DNA from: Saccharomonospora marina XMU15
Lineage (GTDB): Bacteria; Actinomycetota; Actinomycetes; Mycobacteriales; Pseudonocardiaceae
Direction: 5' to 3'
DNA length: 64,000 nucleotides
Assembly: GCF_000244955.1 (NCBI RefSeq)
Contig: NZ_CM001439.1
Coordinates: forward strand, 2,756,628 to 2,820,627
Under the pieces are notes generated by a model that worked only from the letters and a program-made list of their open reading frames with translations, made no database searches and was not told where the DNA came from. The translations under genes were made by a program, and so were the position numbers. Shown here piece after piece: positions 51,818 through 60,800 of the stretch; position 1 is the first letter of the stretch; the number at the start of each line of letters is the position of its first letter.

Positions 51818-51860
51818 GAGCCGCCCCCTCGTGACGACGATTCCAGGGGGCGGCTCTTTC
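51818..51860 (+). terminator. Rho-independent terminator after the monooxygenase pair
   Basis: A 12-bp stem GAGCCGCCCCCT (51818-51829) and AGGGGGCGGCTC (51845-51856), loop of 15 bases, followed by TTTCGTTTCTTTCG. A smaller hairpin CGGCGA..TCGCCG precedes it. It would end the conservon-monooxygenase transcript. Confidence 0.85.
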
Positions 51861-51991
51861 GTTTCTTTCGTGGCGCGGAAACCAAACCGTGACCAGCCAA
51901 CCGCGCGGATCAAAGGAACGAACGTTGACGTGCGTCACAAATGTGCGTCACGATGAGGCCGTCCCCATGCAGTGGAGCACAGGAGGGCGCG

Positions 51992-52819
51992 GTGACGGTC
52001 GAGTCGATGCACGTGCGATCCAGGGCCGGTGACGAGGCCAAGGAACAGAAGCAGACCGCCTGTGCGCGGGTGCTCGCCGTGCTGTCGGCCTTCTCCTCCT
52101 CGGGAGGAGCGCCGTTGTCACTCACCGACATCAGCAGGCGAGCCGGGCTGACCTTGACGACCACGCACCGGTTGGTCGGCGAGCTGACCGAGTGGGGTGC
52201 GCTGGAGCGTGACGAGCGGCAGTACCGCATCGGCATCAAGGTCCTGGAGCTGGCGGCGTCGTCGACCAGGGGACTGGAGCTGCGCGAGGTCGCGATGCCG
52301 TACCTGATGGATCTGCACGCGGCCACCAGGGAGAACGTCCACCTGGCTGTGCGTGCCGGGCTCGAAGTGGTCTACGTCGAGCGGCTGCACGCGCCGGGTG
52401 GTGTGGAGTTGCTGAGCAAGATCGGCGGTCGCTGGCCGTTGCACGCCACCGGCACCGGCCTGGTGCTGCTCGCCTTCGCCGACTACGACGTGCAGGAACA
52501 GGTACTCAGCGGACCGCTGCAGCGGTTCACCAGCAAGACGATCTGCGATTCGCCCACACTGCGGCGCGCGCTCGCCGAGGTCAAACGCACCCGGGTGGCG
52601 ATAACGGAAGGCCAGATCACACCGGGCGCGGTGGCCATCGCCAGCCCCATCCACGGCCCCGACGGTGACGTGGTCTCCGCGGTCGGCGTCGTGGTGCCCA
52701 CGACCGGCTTCGCGCCGCGCGGCAACGAGAAACCGCCGCCGGGAGGCTGGAAGCAGCAGACGATCGTGCCCGCCGTGGTGACGACGGCGCGGCGGATCTC
52801 CCGCGCGCTCGCGGGGTAA
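51992..52819 (+). CDS. IclR-family transcriptional regulator
   Basis: 275 residues from the GTG at 51992, with AGGAGG five bases upstream. The winged helix (RVLAVLSAFSSSGGAPLSLTDISRRAGLTLTTTHRLVGELTEWGALERDERQYRIGIKVLELA) and the IclR effector domain (PYLMDLHAATRENVHLAVRAGLEVVYVERLHAPGG...GRWPLHATGTGLVLLAF) are canonical. Such regulators often control aromatic or aldehyde catabolism. It lies 118 bases before the aldehyde dehydrogenase, which may be its target. Confidence 0.9.
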   Translation: MTVESMHVRSRAGDEAKEQKQTACARVLAVLSAFSSSGGAPLSLTDISRRAGLTLTTTHRLVGELTEWGALERDERQYRIGIKVLELAASSTRGLELREVAMPYLMDLHAATRENVHLAVRAGLEVVYVERLHAPGGVELLSKIGGRWPLHATGTGLVLLAFADYDVQEQVLSGPLQRFTSKTICDSPTLRRALAEVKRTRVAITEGQITPGAVAIASPIHGPDGDVVSAVGVVVPTTGFAPRGNEKPPPGGWKQQTIVPAVVTTARRISRALAG

Positions 52820-52937
52820 CTGTCCTGTTAGGACAATACGGGCCGCCTTTCCGCGAGGTGGAAGGCGTGTTGTTACCGGCTTTGCCCGCTTCGACCATTG
52901 TGCCTCGATACGTGTCGCCCACAGGGGGAGCCGGTAG

Positions 52938-54401
52938 ATGAACATCGACGAGCTGCTGACCGACAACACGCACCTGATCGGCGGCGAGTGGGTCCCCGCA
53001 CGCGGCGGCGACGCGATCGAGGTGATCAACCCCGCGACCGGTGAGTGCCTGCTGACCGTGCCGCGCGGGCAGGCCACCGACGTGGCCGACGCGGTCTCCG
53101 CGGCCGCGCAGGCCCACCCGCGCTGGCGGGACACCAGCGCCGCCGTCCGCGCCGACCTGCTCTACCGCTGGGCGGAACTTGTCGGCCGCCACGAGCAGGA
53201 ACTCGACCAGCTTGAGTCGATGGAGGTGGGGCGTCCGCACTGGGGGCCGTCACCGTTGCGACGGATGCTGAGGTACGTCGCGGGACAGACCGACAAGGTG
53301 GTCGGCCGGTCGTTGCCGACGCACAACGCCGACGACATCGCGCTCACGCTGCGCGAACCGTACGGCGTGGTCGGCAGCATCATCCGGTGGGACGCGCCCG
53401 CGCCGATGTTCGTCAACGACGTGGCGCCCGCCATCGGCGCGGGCAACTGTGTGGTGGTCAAGCCCGCGGAGGACGCCCCGCTGGCCGCGCTGCTGCTCGC
53501 CAGGCTCGCGATGGAGGCGGGAATCCCGGCGGGCGTGGTGAACGTGGTCACCGGATACGGCAAGGAGGCGGGCGCCGCGCTGCCCGCGCATCCCGCCGTC
53601 CGCCGGATGAGCTTCACCGGGTCGCCGCGTGCGGGACGGTCGGTAGCGGCCGCCTGCGCGGAGAACCTCACGCCGTTGCGGCTGGAACTGGGCGGCAAGT
53701 CGCCGCAGGTGGTGCTGCACGACGCCGACCTGAGCAGGGCCGTTCCCGCGATCATCCGCAGCATCACGCTGAACAGCGGGCAGGTCTGCGCGGCCGGGTC
53801 GAGGGTGGTCGTGCACCGCAGCCGCGAGGAGGAAGTGGTCAGGGCGCTCGCCGAGGGATTCGCGAAGGTGCGCGTCGGCCGCTGGGACGAGAACGTGGAC
53901 ATGGGCCCGCTCATCAGCGCACGCCAGCAGGAGCGGGTGCTCGACTACCTGGAGATCGGGCAGAAGGAGGGCGCGACCCTGGTCGCCGGGGGGCACAAGC
54001 TCTGCGGCGGCAAGTTCGACCGGGGCTTCTTCGTCGAGCCCACCATCTTCGGCGACGTCGACCCGGGCATGCGCATCGCGCAGGAGGAGATCTTCGGCCC
54101 CGTGCTGTCGGTGATCGGGGTGGACGACGAGGCGCAGGCCCTCGAGGTGGCCAACGGGACCGTGTACGGACTCGCCGCCTCGGTGTGGACCACCGACGTC
54201 GGAAGGGCCGCCCGGCTGGCCAAGGGGATCGAGGCCGGGCAGGTCGCGGTGAACACCTCAGGGGCGTTCGGAGTGATCGGCGCGCCCTTCGGCGGCTACA
54301 AGCACAGCGGGTACGGCAGGACCATGGGCCCCGACGCCGTGCTGGAACACACGCAGGTGAAGACGGTGACCATCAGCGGGGCCGAACCCATGAGGGCCTG
54401 A
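52938..54401 (+). CDS. Aldehyde dehydrogenase-like protein with Asn-to-Asp oxyanion change
   Basis: 487 residues. Catalytic C284 (NSGQVCAAGSR) and general base E250 (LELGGKSP) are present. The place of the conserved P-W-N oxyanion motif reads I-I-R-W151-D152-A-P, so the Asn that stabilises the thiohemiacetal is Asp. Cofactor contacts (KPAEDAPLAA) look intact. It may have altered activity or a changed substrate. It resembles betaine or phenylacetaldehyde dehydrogenases overall. The IclR gene adjoins upstream; the second 21-bp repeat locus follows two bases later. Confidence 0.85.
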   Translation: MNIDELLTDNTHLIGGEWVPARGGDAIEVINPATGECLLTVPRGQATDVADAVSAAAQAHPRWRDTSAAVRADLLYRWAELVGRHEQELDQLESMEVGRPHWGPSPLRRMLRYVAGQTDKVVGRSLPTHNADDIALTLREPYGVVGSIIRWDAPAPMFVNDVAPAIGAGNCVVVKPAEDAPLAALLLARLAMEAGIPAGVVNVVTGYGKEAGAALPAHPAVRRMSFTGSPRAGRSVAAACAENLTPLRLELGGKSPQVVLHDADLSRAVPAIIRSITLNSGQVCAAGSRVVVHRSREEEVVRALAEGFAKVRVGRWDENVDMGPLISARQQERVLDYLEIGQKEGATLVAGGHKLCGGKFDRGFFVEPTIFGDVDPGMRIAQEEIFGPVLSVIGVDDEAQALEVANGTVYGLAASVWTTDVGRAARLAKGIEAGQVAVNTSGAFGVIGAPFGGYKHSGYGRTMGPDAVLEHTQVKTVTISGAEPMRA

Positions 54402-54402
54402 C

Positions 54403-54486
54403 CCCGCGAGTCCCCCGCTCAGGCCCGCGAGTCCCGCGTTCGTGCCCGTGAGTTCTGCGTTCGTGCCCGCGAGTTCTGCGTTCCGG
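54403..54486 (-). repeat. Four 21-bp tandem units (family copy 2)
   Basis: Four adjacent 21-base units, reverse complement of the 45.5-kb family, with the first unit containing CCCGCGAGTCCCCCGCTCAG. Units start at 54403, 54424, 54445 and 54466. They lie between the convergent aldehyde dehydrogenase and lipoprotein genes. Confidence 0.75.
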
Positions 54487-54500
54487 TGGGGCTGCTGCCG

Positions 54501-54935
54501 TCATGACGACGGATAGGTGCTGATGGTGATCAAGGTGAGTGAGTCAGAGCCGGGAGCGATGGTGATGGAGGCTCCCTGCCCGGCTCGCTTCAGCACGAAG
54601 CTGGCGAAGTTGGCGGTGTCGGCCTGCGAGACGACCTGCCAGTCGCCGCTGGACACCACGTCGGCGTAGAAGCGCTGTACCTGCTCCACCGAGTCCGCCG
54701 TACGCAGCACCGTCGACCCGCCCGCCTCGCTGATGGTGGCGGACGGCCGGTAGCGAGGGAGCCCGGCGATGTCCTCGCCTGCCGTCGGCGACTCCGCGGT
54801 GGGCGACTCCGCGGTCGGGGCGGGCGACGGCGTTGTCGTGGTCGGCGTCCCGTTACAGGCGGCGACGCCGAACGCGCCGAACACACAACCCAGCGTCGCC
54901 GCGACGGCGGGCAAGGCTGTCCCGAATCTGCTCAT
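54501..54935 (-). CDS. Lipoprotein of unknown function
   Basis: 144 residues from the ATG at 54935. A signal peptide (LPAVAATLGCVFGAFG) ends in the lipobox VAAC, so the protein is exported and lipid-anchored. A Thr/Pro/Glu linker (TTTTPSPAPTAESPTAESPTAG) precedes a ~85-residue domain (ADSVEQVQRFYADVVSSGDWQVVSQADTANFASFVLKRAG), which may be an alpha/beta sandwich. No family is recognised by eye. It is transcribed leftward, convergent with the aldehyde dehydrogenase. Confidence 0.75.
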   Translation of the reverse strand: MSRFGTALPAVAATLGCVFGAFGVAACNGTPTTTTPSPAPTAESPTAESPTAGEDIAGLPRYRPSATISEAGGSTVLRTADSVEQVQRFYADVVSSGDWQVVSQADTANFASFVLKRAGQGASITIAPGSDSLTLITISTYPSS

Positions 54936-55081
54936 CTGCTGCCTCCCGGCGATGGGCATCACGCGGTGTTTCGGCCTGCCTAGCGCGGCCGCGGCCCCGC
55001 GCGGACGCGGCTTAGGTCTCCTCGTCCCAGGGCCGAACGGCCCGGCGGTGGTGGGAAGCGACGCCGTGCGAGGCTGGCGCC

Positions 55082-55453
55082 GTGGAAATCTGGATCAACC
55101 CCGCCTGTTCCAAGTGCCGATCCGCGCTGACCGTGCTGGACGCCGAGGGCGCCGACTACACGGTGCGCCACTACCTCGAGCGGCCGCCGACCGCCGAGGA
55201 GATCGACGACGTGCTCACCCGCCTCGGTCTGGAGCCGTGGGACATCACCCGCACCGGTGAACCGGTGGCCGCGGAACTGGGGCTGGACACCTGGCCCCGC
55301 GACGCGGCACAGCGCGACCGCTGGATCGAGGTGCTGGCCAGGCATCCGATCCTGATCCAGCGCCCCATCATCACCGCCGACGACGGCAGCGCGGTCGTGG
55401 CCCGCTCACCGGAGTCGGTGCGGGCCGCGCTGGGCGAGGACACCGGTGCCTGA
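55082..55453 (+). CDS. ArsC/Spx-family thioredoxin-fold protein
   Basis: 123 residues from the GTG at 55082. The active-site motif is NPACSKCRSAL (C-x2-C), and the length and the ERPPTAEEIDDVLTRLG helix plus HPILIQRPIIT tail are ArsC-like. It may reduce arsenate or another disulfide; the second Cys of the ArsC arsenate pathway cannot be checked, so a Spx-type role is possible. The Arg in IQRPII (catalytic Arg in ArsC) is present. Confidence 0.85.
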   Translation: MEIWINPACSKCRSALTVLDAEGADYTVRHYLERPPTAEEIDDVLTRLGLEPWDITRTGEPVAAELGLDTWPRDAAQRDRWIEVLARHPILIQRPIITADDGSAVVARSPESVRAALGEDTGA

Positions 55454-55498
55454 CCGGACCCGGTGAGCGCCGGACTCGGCACGTGGTGAGCCCGGCGG

Positions 55499-58339
55499 TC
55501 ACGGTGCCGGGCTGGGCTGCTGTGGCGGCACCTCGGTGGTCACTGCGGTGTCCTCGGGCCGCTGGGACATCGCCTGCCCGGCCAGTGCGCCGATGTGCCT
55601 GCCGAGTTCGGTGTAGGCGCTGAACTGGCCGTGATCGAACCACTGGTCGCCCGTGCTGTCGTGCGGGAACTCGGGATGCTGTGCCGCGTAGGACAGCAGC
55701 GGGTAGGGCAACTCCGGCCACAGCACCGCTCGGGCCACCACCAGCCTGCCGGTGACGTTTCCGCCCAGACCGCTCTCCGGCGGGTAGTGGATGGTGCCGG
55801 TGATCACGGGGTTCGCCGCCAGCCTCGCGGCCAGCGCACTGCCGCCTGCGATGCTGCCGATGCCGTCGCCACCCGCCGAACCGGGCTCGGCCCGCCACGG
55901 CTCGTCGAGTTCCACCCTGACGCCGAGTTCCTGCGCGGCCAGCGTCAGCGCCTGCGCGAGCGTGGTCGCGGTCGGTGGGGTGTCGTTGCTCGCATCGACG
56001 CAGTAGATGCGGGTGCACCTGCGTCGCAGCAACTCGACGAGTCCGAGGTTGTCGTAGTGCCCGCCGTCGGTGACGTGCAGCAGCCGGTCCTCGTGGGAGT
56101 GCACGCCGAACACCTCCCGCAGCAGGTACGGCAGCCGCCTCGCTCTGGGAAGCCACGCGTGGGCCCAGTCGCCGCGCGCCGCGGCCTGCCACGAGCGGCA
56201 CACGAAACCCGGATTGGGAAGCCACGCGCCGAGCCGGGCGCCGGACACGGCGAGCAGCACCTGGAACCAGCGGCTCGCCCTGCCCATCGCGGAGGCGAAC
56301 GCGGCACCACTGACCGCCACGGCGCCCTGCACCGTCAGATCGCGCCGGAACCTGCCCGTCACGACGCGTTCCAGGTCGCAGGTACGCACCCAGCCGACGT
56401 CGGGGCCCCCTGTCCACTCGGCACTCATCGTGTACGACACCGCACCCAGCCCCGGCGGTGTACGCGACTGTCCCTTGAGGTTGGCCGAGGCGGCGAAGAT
56501 CACCTCGGGAAACCGCAGGTTCGGCGTCACCTTGCCGTACGCCGACAGGCCGGTGCGCTCGGCCGGGTCGTAGGGCACGGCCACGACCTGGTCGTCGACG
56601 TGCCTGCGCACCACCCGTACCGCGAACGCGCGGGCGAGCCGCCTTCGGTAGAACGGGTGCAGGCTCAGCGACGTCACGTCGAACACGCCGCCGAGCAACA
56701 GCACGGCCGCCGCGACGGCGGCAGCCGACACCAGCGCCGAGGAATCGTCGGCGGCGAGCGAGGCCGTGGCCGCTCCGCCGAACATCAGCAGCCACAGCAC
56801 CGCCAGCAACCCGGTGGTGACGACCACCAGCAGCCGCTGCGTCAACCCGTTCGGCAGCGCAGCGGGCACACCGCCCTTGCGGCGCCGCAACAACCCCGAC
56901 AGCTGCCTGCCGAGCACCGCCCGGTGTCGCCACGACATCGCCGCCACGGCGGCAAGGTAGGTCAGCAGCACGGCGCCCACCGAGCCGCCGACATCCACCG
57001 CGCTCCCGGTGTGGTCGAGCAGCCACGCCGAGCCCCACACCAGCAACGGCACCACGAACACCAGCACCGACACCACCACGGCCAGCGCGGTCAGCTCGGC
57101 CGCGTACCTCGCGGAGCGGCCGCGCCTGGCCTCCTCGCCGTGCGAGAACAGTGCCAGCAGGAACGCGGCTGCGGCCAGCGCGGCGACGGCCGCGACCGCT
57201 CCCGCCCGGGGTACCGGTAATGACAGCGGGTCGAGGCGCAGCGCGGTCACCGGCACCCTGGCGTACAGCAGGCCCGCGAGCACACCCAGCACCACCGCCG
57301 GTCCGAACAGGACGGTCAGCGACAGCAGCAGCCCCCTGCCGACCCTGCCCAGCGCGCCGAGCAACTCGCCGGGGGTGTTGGCCAGGTAGCTGGAGTTACG
57401 ACGGATGTGGTGCAGTTCGGCGCTGCCCTCGGTGAAGGCCGAGGCGGGATCACGCACCACCGTCCCCGCCACGCCGGGCCTGCCTGCGTCGGTGAGCGCC
57501 TGCTGCAGCGCTCCCGCCGTGTAGCCACCACCGGAGACCGAGACCAGGTAGCGCGCGTCGAGTAGCTGCGCCCGCAGCGACTGCAGTGCCCCGAGGGCGA
57601 CGCAGGCGGCCCGGATGCCACCGCCGGAAAGGCAAATCCCGGTGGTGTGCTCGCCGCGGGCCCACCGTTGCCTGACAAGGTCCGGCCGCACGCCCGGCAC
57701 CGTGTAGGCGTTGCGCCACCTGGCGGCCCCCGTGGTGGGCGAGTCCGTGGCCGAGGGCGGATCGGTTTCCGCCAGCGGGCTGGGTGGCACGGTCCGCGGT
57801 TGGTGGGCGGCCCGGCGCGCCAGTTCGGGGCCGGGGTGGGTGGCGCTGCGCCACAGCAGCACGGCCGCCCCTGAGACCGCGACGACCGCGGCGGGAAGCA
57901 GCGCGCCGTACTTCAGCACGGCGGTGGCGGTGACAAGCTCGAGCGACCACGGCGCCACCTGGTGTGAACCCGTGGCGGCCAGCAAGGTGAGGGTCTGCGC
58001 GAAGTGCGCGGCGATCGCCACCACCGTGGCGGTTCGGGCCAGCCGTACCGCGCGCCCCGCCGCCGGTGTGCGCCACACCCACCTCGCCGCCGCCGTGCCC
58101 AGCCACAAGCCCGCGCCGTAGCAGGCGGCCGGCGCGAAACCCCAGGCCGCCGCCGTGGCCGTGCCCTGCGGCAACGGCCCGGTACGGCCCTCGGCGCCGA
58201 ACTCGACGGTGACCAGAGCCGAGGTGCCCACCAGCCAGCAGCCGAGCCCGGTCAGTGTCATCGCGGTGAGCGCGAACGCCGCCGCCGCCCTTCGGGACGG
58301 CACGTCCGCACGTGCGGAACTGGGCACCGACACTTCCAC
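55499..58339 (-). CDS. Large membrane patatin-like phospholipase
   Basis: 946 residues from the GTG at 58339. Four N-terminal membrane segments (~20-165) precede a patatin start: oxyanion SGGGIR (238-243), nucleophile S269 in SVSGG. A ~250-residue insert with about seven more hydrophobic segments (~330-580) splits the fold, and the dyad Asp is in LHVTDGGHYDNLGLVELL near residue 780. The nucleophile elbow reads S-x-S-x-G rather than G-x-S-x-G, so activity needs testing. It would hydrolyse membrane lipids at the inner face. No close functional neighbour is obvious. Confidence 0.8.
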   Translation of the reverse strand: MEVSVPSSARADVPSRRAAAAFALTAMTLTGLGCWLVGTSALVTVEFGAEGRTGPLPQGTATAAAWGFAPAACYGAGLWLGTAAARWVWRTPAAGRAVRLARTATVVAIAAHFAQTLTLLAATGSHQVAPWSLELVTATAVLKYGALLPAAVVAVSGAAVLLWRSATHPGPELARRAAHQPRTVPPSPLAETDPPSATDSPTTGAARWRNAYTVPGVRPDLVRQRWARGEHTTGICLSGGGIRAACVALGALQSLRAQLLDARYLVSVSGGGYTAGALQQALTDAGRPGVAGTVVRDPASAFTEGSAELHHIRRNSSYLANTPGELLGALGRVGRGLLLSLTVLFGPAVVLGVLAGLLYARVPVTALRLDPLSLPVPRAGAVAAVAALAAAAFLLALFSHGEEARRGRSARYAAELTALAVVVSVLVFVVPLLVWGSAWLLDHTGSAVDVGGSVGAVLLTYLAAVAAMSWRHRAVLGRQLSGLLRRRKGGVPAALPNGLTQRLLVVVTTGLLAVLWLLMFGGAATASLAADDSSALVSAAAVAAAVLLLGGVFDVTSLSLHPFYRRRLARAFAVRVVRRHVDDQVVAVPYDPAERTGLSAYGKVTPNLRFPEVIFAASANLKGQSRTPPGLGAVSYTMSAEWTGGPDVGWVRTCDLERVVTGRFRRDLTVQGAVAVSGAAFASAMGRASRWFQVLLAVSGARLGAWLPNPGFVCRSWQAAARGDWAHAWLPRARRLPYLLREVFGVHSHEDRLLHVTDGGHYDNLGLVELLRRRCTRIYCVDASNDTPPTATTLAQALTLAAQELGVRVELDEPWRAEPGSAGGDGIGSIAGGSALAARLAANPVITGTIHYPPESGLGGNVTGRLVVARAVLWPELPYPLLSYAAQHPEFPHDSTGDQWFDHGQFSAYTELGRHIGALAGQAMSQRPEDTAVTTEVPPQQPSPAP

Positions 58340-58413
58340 CCCCAGCAGTCGTGGTCAGTCGTGGTGAGCCGCGGCCGGTCGTCACCGACCGTGCGTGCCC
58401 GCCACGCTACCGC

Positions 58414-59226
58414 TCACGCCCGCTCGACAGGCGTTGCCGTGGCCGGTCGCGCCGATTCCTCCTTGCGTTTGATGGAGCGGAAGATGTGCGCCCGCAGGTG
58501 TGCGAACTCCGGCAGTTCCTTGGTGGACACCTGGTCGCGCGGCCGGGGCAGCCCGACGTCGAGCACCTCCTGCACCGTCGTGGGTGGGCTGGTCAACACC
58601 ACCACGCGGTCGCCGAGGTAGACCGCCTCGTCGATGTCGTGCGTCACGAACAGCACGGTGACGCCGTACTCGGCCCGCACCCGCAGCATCAGATCTTCCA
58701 GGTCCGCGCGGGTCTGCGCGTCCACCGACGCGAACGGTTCGTCCATCAGCAGCAGTTCCGGCTGGTATGCCAGCGCTCGCGCGATGGCGACGCGCTGCTG
58801 CATACCTCCGGACAGCTCCCACGGGTAGTGCTCGATGAACCCGGGCAGGCCCACCGACTCCACGGCGTGTTCCACCAGGCCGCGCCGCTCGGACTTACCG
58901 AGTGGCTTGTGCCGCAACGGAAGCTCGATGTTGTCGCGCACCGACAACCACGGCATCAGCGAGCGGCTGTACTCCTGGAACACGAACCCGATCTGTTCCG
59001 GCGGGCCGTCGACCGGCCTGCCACGCAGCCGCACCTCCCCCGAGGTGGGCGGAAGCAGCCCGGCCATGCAGCGCAGCAGGGTGGTCTTGCCGCATCCGGA
59101 CGGGCCGACGAGGCAGACGAACTCCCCCTCGTCGACGTTGAAGGTGAGGTCGGCGATGGCGCGGGTGGCGCGTTCGCCGTCACCGTAGGTCTTGGACAGA
59201 CCGATGACTTCCAGCACTGGCCACAA
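58414..59226 (-). CDS. ABC transporter ATPase (NrtD/SsuB/TauB-type)
   Basis: 270 residues. Walker A GPSGCGKTT, Q-loop VFQEYSRSLMPWL, signature LSGGMQQR, Walker B LLLMDEPF, then H-loop THD. The GPPEQIGFVFQE segment matches the nitrate/sulfonate/taurine ATPases. It powers the two adjacent permeases and the lipoprotein below. The gene is last in the leftward operon, four bases after the permease stop. Confidence 0.92.
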   Translation of the reverse strand: MWPVLEVIGLSKTYGDGERATRAIADLTFNVDEGEFVCLVGPSGCGKTTLLRCMAGLLPPTSGEVRLRGRPVDGPPEQIGFVFQEYSRSLMPWLSVRDNIELPLRHKPLGKSERRGLVEHAVESVGLPGFIEHYPWELSGGMQQRVAIARALAYQPELLLMDEPFASVDAQTRADLEDLMLRVRAEYGVTVLFVTHDIDEAVYLGDRVVVLTSPPTTVQEVLDVGLPRPRDQVSTKELPEFAHLRAHIFRSIKRKEESARPATATPVERA

Positions 59227-59230
59227 CTCC

Positions 59231-60013
59231 TTACTGCAGTGCGCTGGCCTTGGCGCCGCGATGCCAGCCGAGCACGCGCCGCTCGACGAGTGCCAGAGCC
59301 GCGTTGAGCAGGTATCCGAGCACGCCGAGCAGCACGATTCCCGACCACATCTCGGGTATCGCGAAGGACCGTTGGGATTCGAGCACGAAGTAGCCGATGC
59401 CCGCGGTGCTGGCCACCATCTCGCTGATCACCATGAGGATCAGCGCGAGCGAAAGGCTGGTCCGCATGCCCGCGAACACCTGGGGCAGCGCGGCGGGCAA
59501 CACGATGCTGCGCAGCCGCTCGCCGCCGCGGATTCCGTAGACCTTCGCGGTGTCGAGCATCGTCGGGTCCACACCGCGCACTCCGTCGATCGTGTTGAGC
59601 AGGACCGGCCACAGGCACACCACGGCGATGATGAAGATCTTCATCGTGTCGCCGACGCCGAGCACGAGCATGCCGAAGGGCAGCAGCGCCGGCGGTGGGA
59701 CGGCACGGCCGAACTCCACGATCGGTCCGGCGACGCGGCGTGCGGTGGCCGAGAGACCGAGCAGCGTGCCGACCGTGATCCCGATGGCCACGGCGATGAG
59801 GAACCCCGCGGCCAGCCGCCTGAGGCTCGGCAGCACGTCGGTGGCGAACCGGTCGAACAGCCAGGTGTCGGCGAAGGTGGCCAGGATGTCGGACAGCGGC
59901 GGGAAGTAGAAGCTGTCCGCGTTGGCCGACCAGACCCACCAGCCGGCCAGCACCGCCAGCGCGACGCCGGCCTCCAGTGCGATCAGCGCCCAGCGGCGCC
60001 GGGAAGGACTCAT
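59231..60013 (-). CDS. ABC transporter permease (NrtB/SsuC-type), subunit 2
   Basis: 260 residues from the ATG at 60013, overlapping the upstream permease stop as ATGA. Six membrane helices with the EAA loop PTMLDTAKVYGIRGGERLRSIVLPAALPQVFAGMR. It pairs with the next permease as a heterodimer; most systems of this class use one permease twice, so two distinct genes are a noticeable variation. Confidence 0.9.
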   Translation of the reverse strand: MSPSRRRWALIALEAGVALAVLAGWWVWSANADSFYFPPLSDILATFADTWLFDRFATDVLPSLRRLAAGFLIAVAIGITVGTLLGLSATARRVAGPIVEFGRAVPPPALLPFGMLVLGVGDTMKIFIIAVVCLWPVLLNTIDGVRGVDPTMLDTAKVYGIRGGERLRSIVLPAALPQVFAGMRTSLSLALILMVISEMVASTAGIGYFVLESQRSFAIPEMWSGIVLLGVLGYLLNAALALVERRVLGWHRGAKASALQ

Positions 60014-60792
60014 CGCGCACCTCGCTGCGCCGGGTGCCAGTGCAGGACGCGTCGTTCCGCCATCCCGAACAGGCTGTTGAGCCCCCAGCCGATCAGGCCG
60101 GTGACGATGATCAGTGCGTAGAGCAGGTCGGGAGCGGCGCTGACGCGGGCGGCGTTGATCTCGCGCCCCAGCCCGGGCGATCCGATGACCAACTCGGCGG
60201 TGACGGCCAGGATCAGCGCGACCGAGGAGGAGATGCGAAGCCCCGTGGCGACGTAGGGGACGGCGCCGGGCAGTACCACGCGGGTGATCCGTTCGACTCG
60301 GCTGAGCCGGAACACGCGCGCGGTGTCCACGGCGACCGGGTCCACGTCCTGCATCCCGTACAGGGTCTGGATCAGCAGTGGCCAGAACGCGGCGAAGGCG
60401 GCGAGGAACACCTTGCTCTCCATGCCGACGCCGTAGACGAGGATGGCCAGCGGTACCAGCGCCACCGAAGGGATCGGGCGGAGGAACTCGATGATGGCGC
60501 GAAACGCCCGGTAGCGGACCACGCTGGAGCCCAGGATCATGCCCAGCGGCACGGCGAACACCGCCGCGAAGGCCAGACCGAGCACCCAGCCCTGCATGGT
60601 TTGGCCCAGCGCGGTCCAAAAGGACGCCTGGCCCAGTTGCGCGCCCAGTTCGGCGAGCATTTCGGAGACCGGGGGAAAGTGCCGCCGGGGCAGCAGCTCG
60701 GCTCGTGACGCCAGTTCGGCGAGCACGAGCACGGCTGCCACCCCGGACCAGGTCTGCGCCAGCAGGCGCAGCCGGTTGTCGGTACGGGTCAT
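60010..60792 (-). CDS. ABC transporter permease (NrtB/SsuC-type), subunit 1
   Basis: 260 residues. Six helices with the EAA loop DPVAVDTARVFRLSRVERITRVVLPGAVPYVATGLRIS. It is paralogous to the following permease gene, consistent with a heterodimeric pore for a nitrate/sulfonate/bicarbonate or related small-molecule ABC importer. It overlaps subunit 2 by four bases and follows the binding protein after eight. Confidence 0.9.
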   Translation of the reverse strand: MTRTDNRLRLLAQTWSGVAAVLVLAELASRAELLPRRHFPPVSEMLAELGAQLGQASFWTALGQTMQGWVLGLAFAAVFAVPLGMILGSSVVRYRAFRAIIEFLRPIPSVALVPLAILVYGVGMESKVFLAAFAAFWPLLIQTLYGMQDVDPVAVDTARVFRLSRVERITRVVLPGAVPYVATGLRISSSVALILAVTAELVIGSPGLGREINAARVSAAPDLLYALIIVTGLIGWGLNSLFGMAERRVLHWHPAQRGAR

Positions 60793-60800
60793 GGACTGGC

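Noticed and set aside
49247-54401. Complete styrene catabolic pathway (StyA, StyC, StyD)
   Set aside because: No StyB reductase or StyC isomerase is seen, and the dehydrogenase lies behind its own IclR gene.
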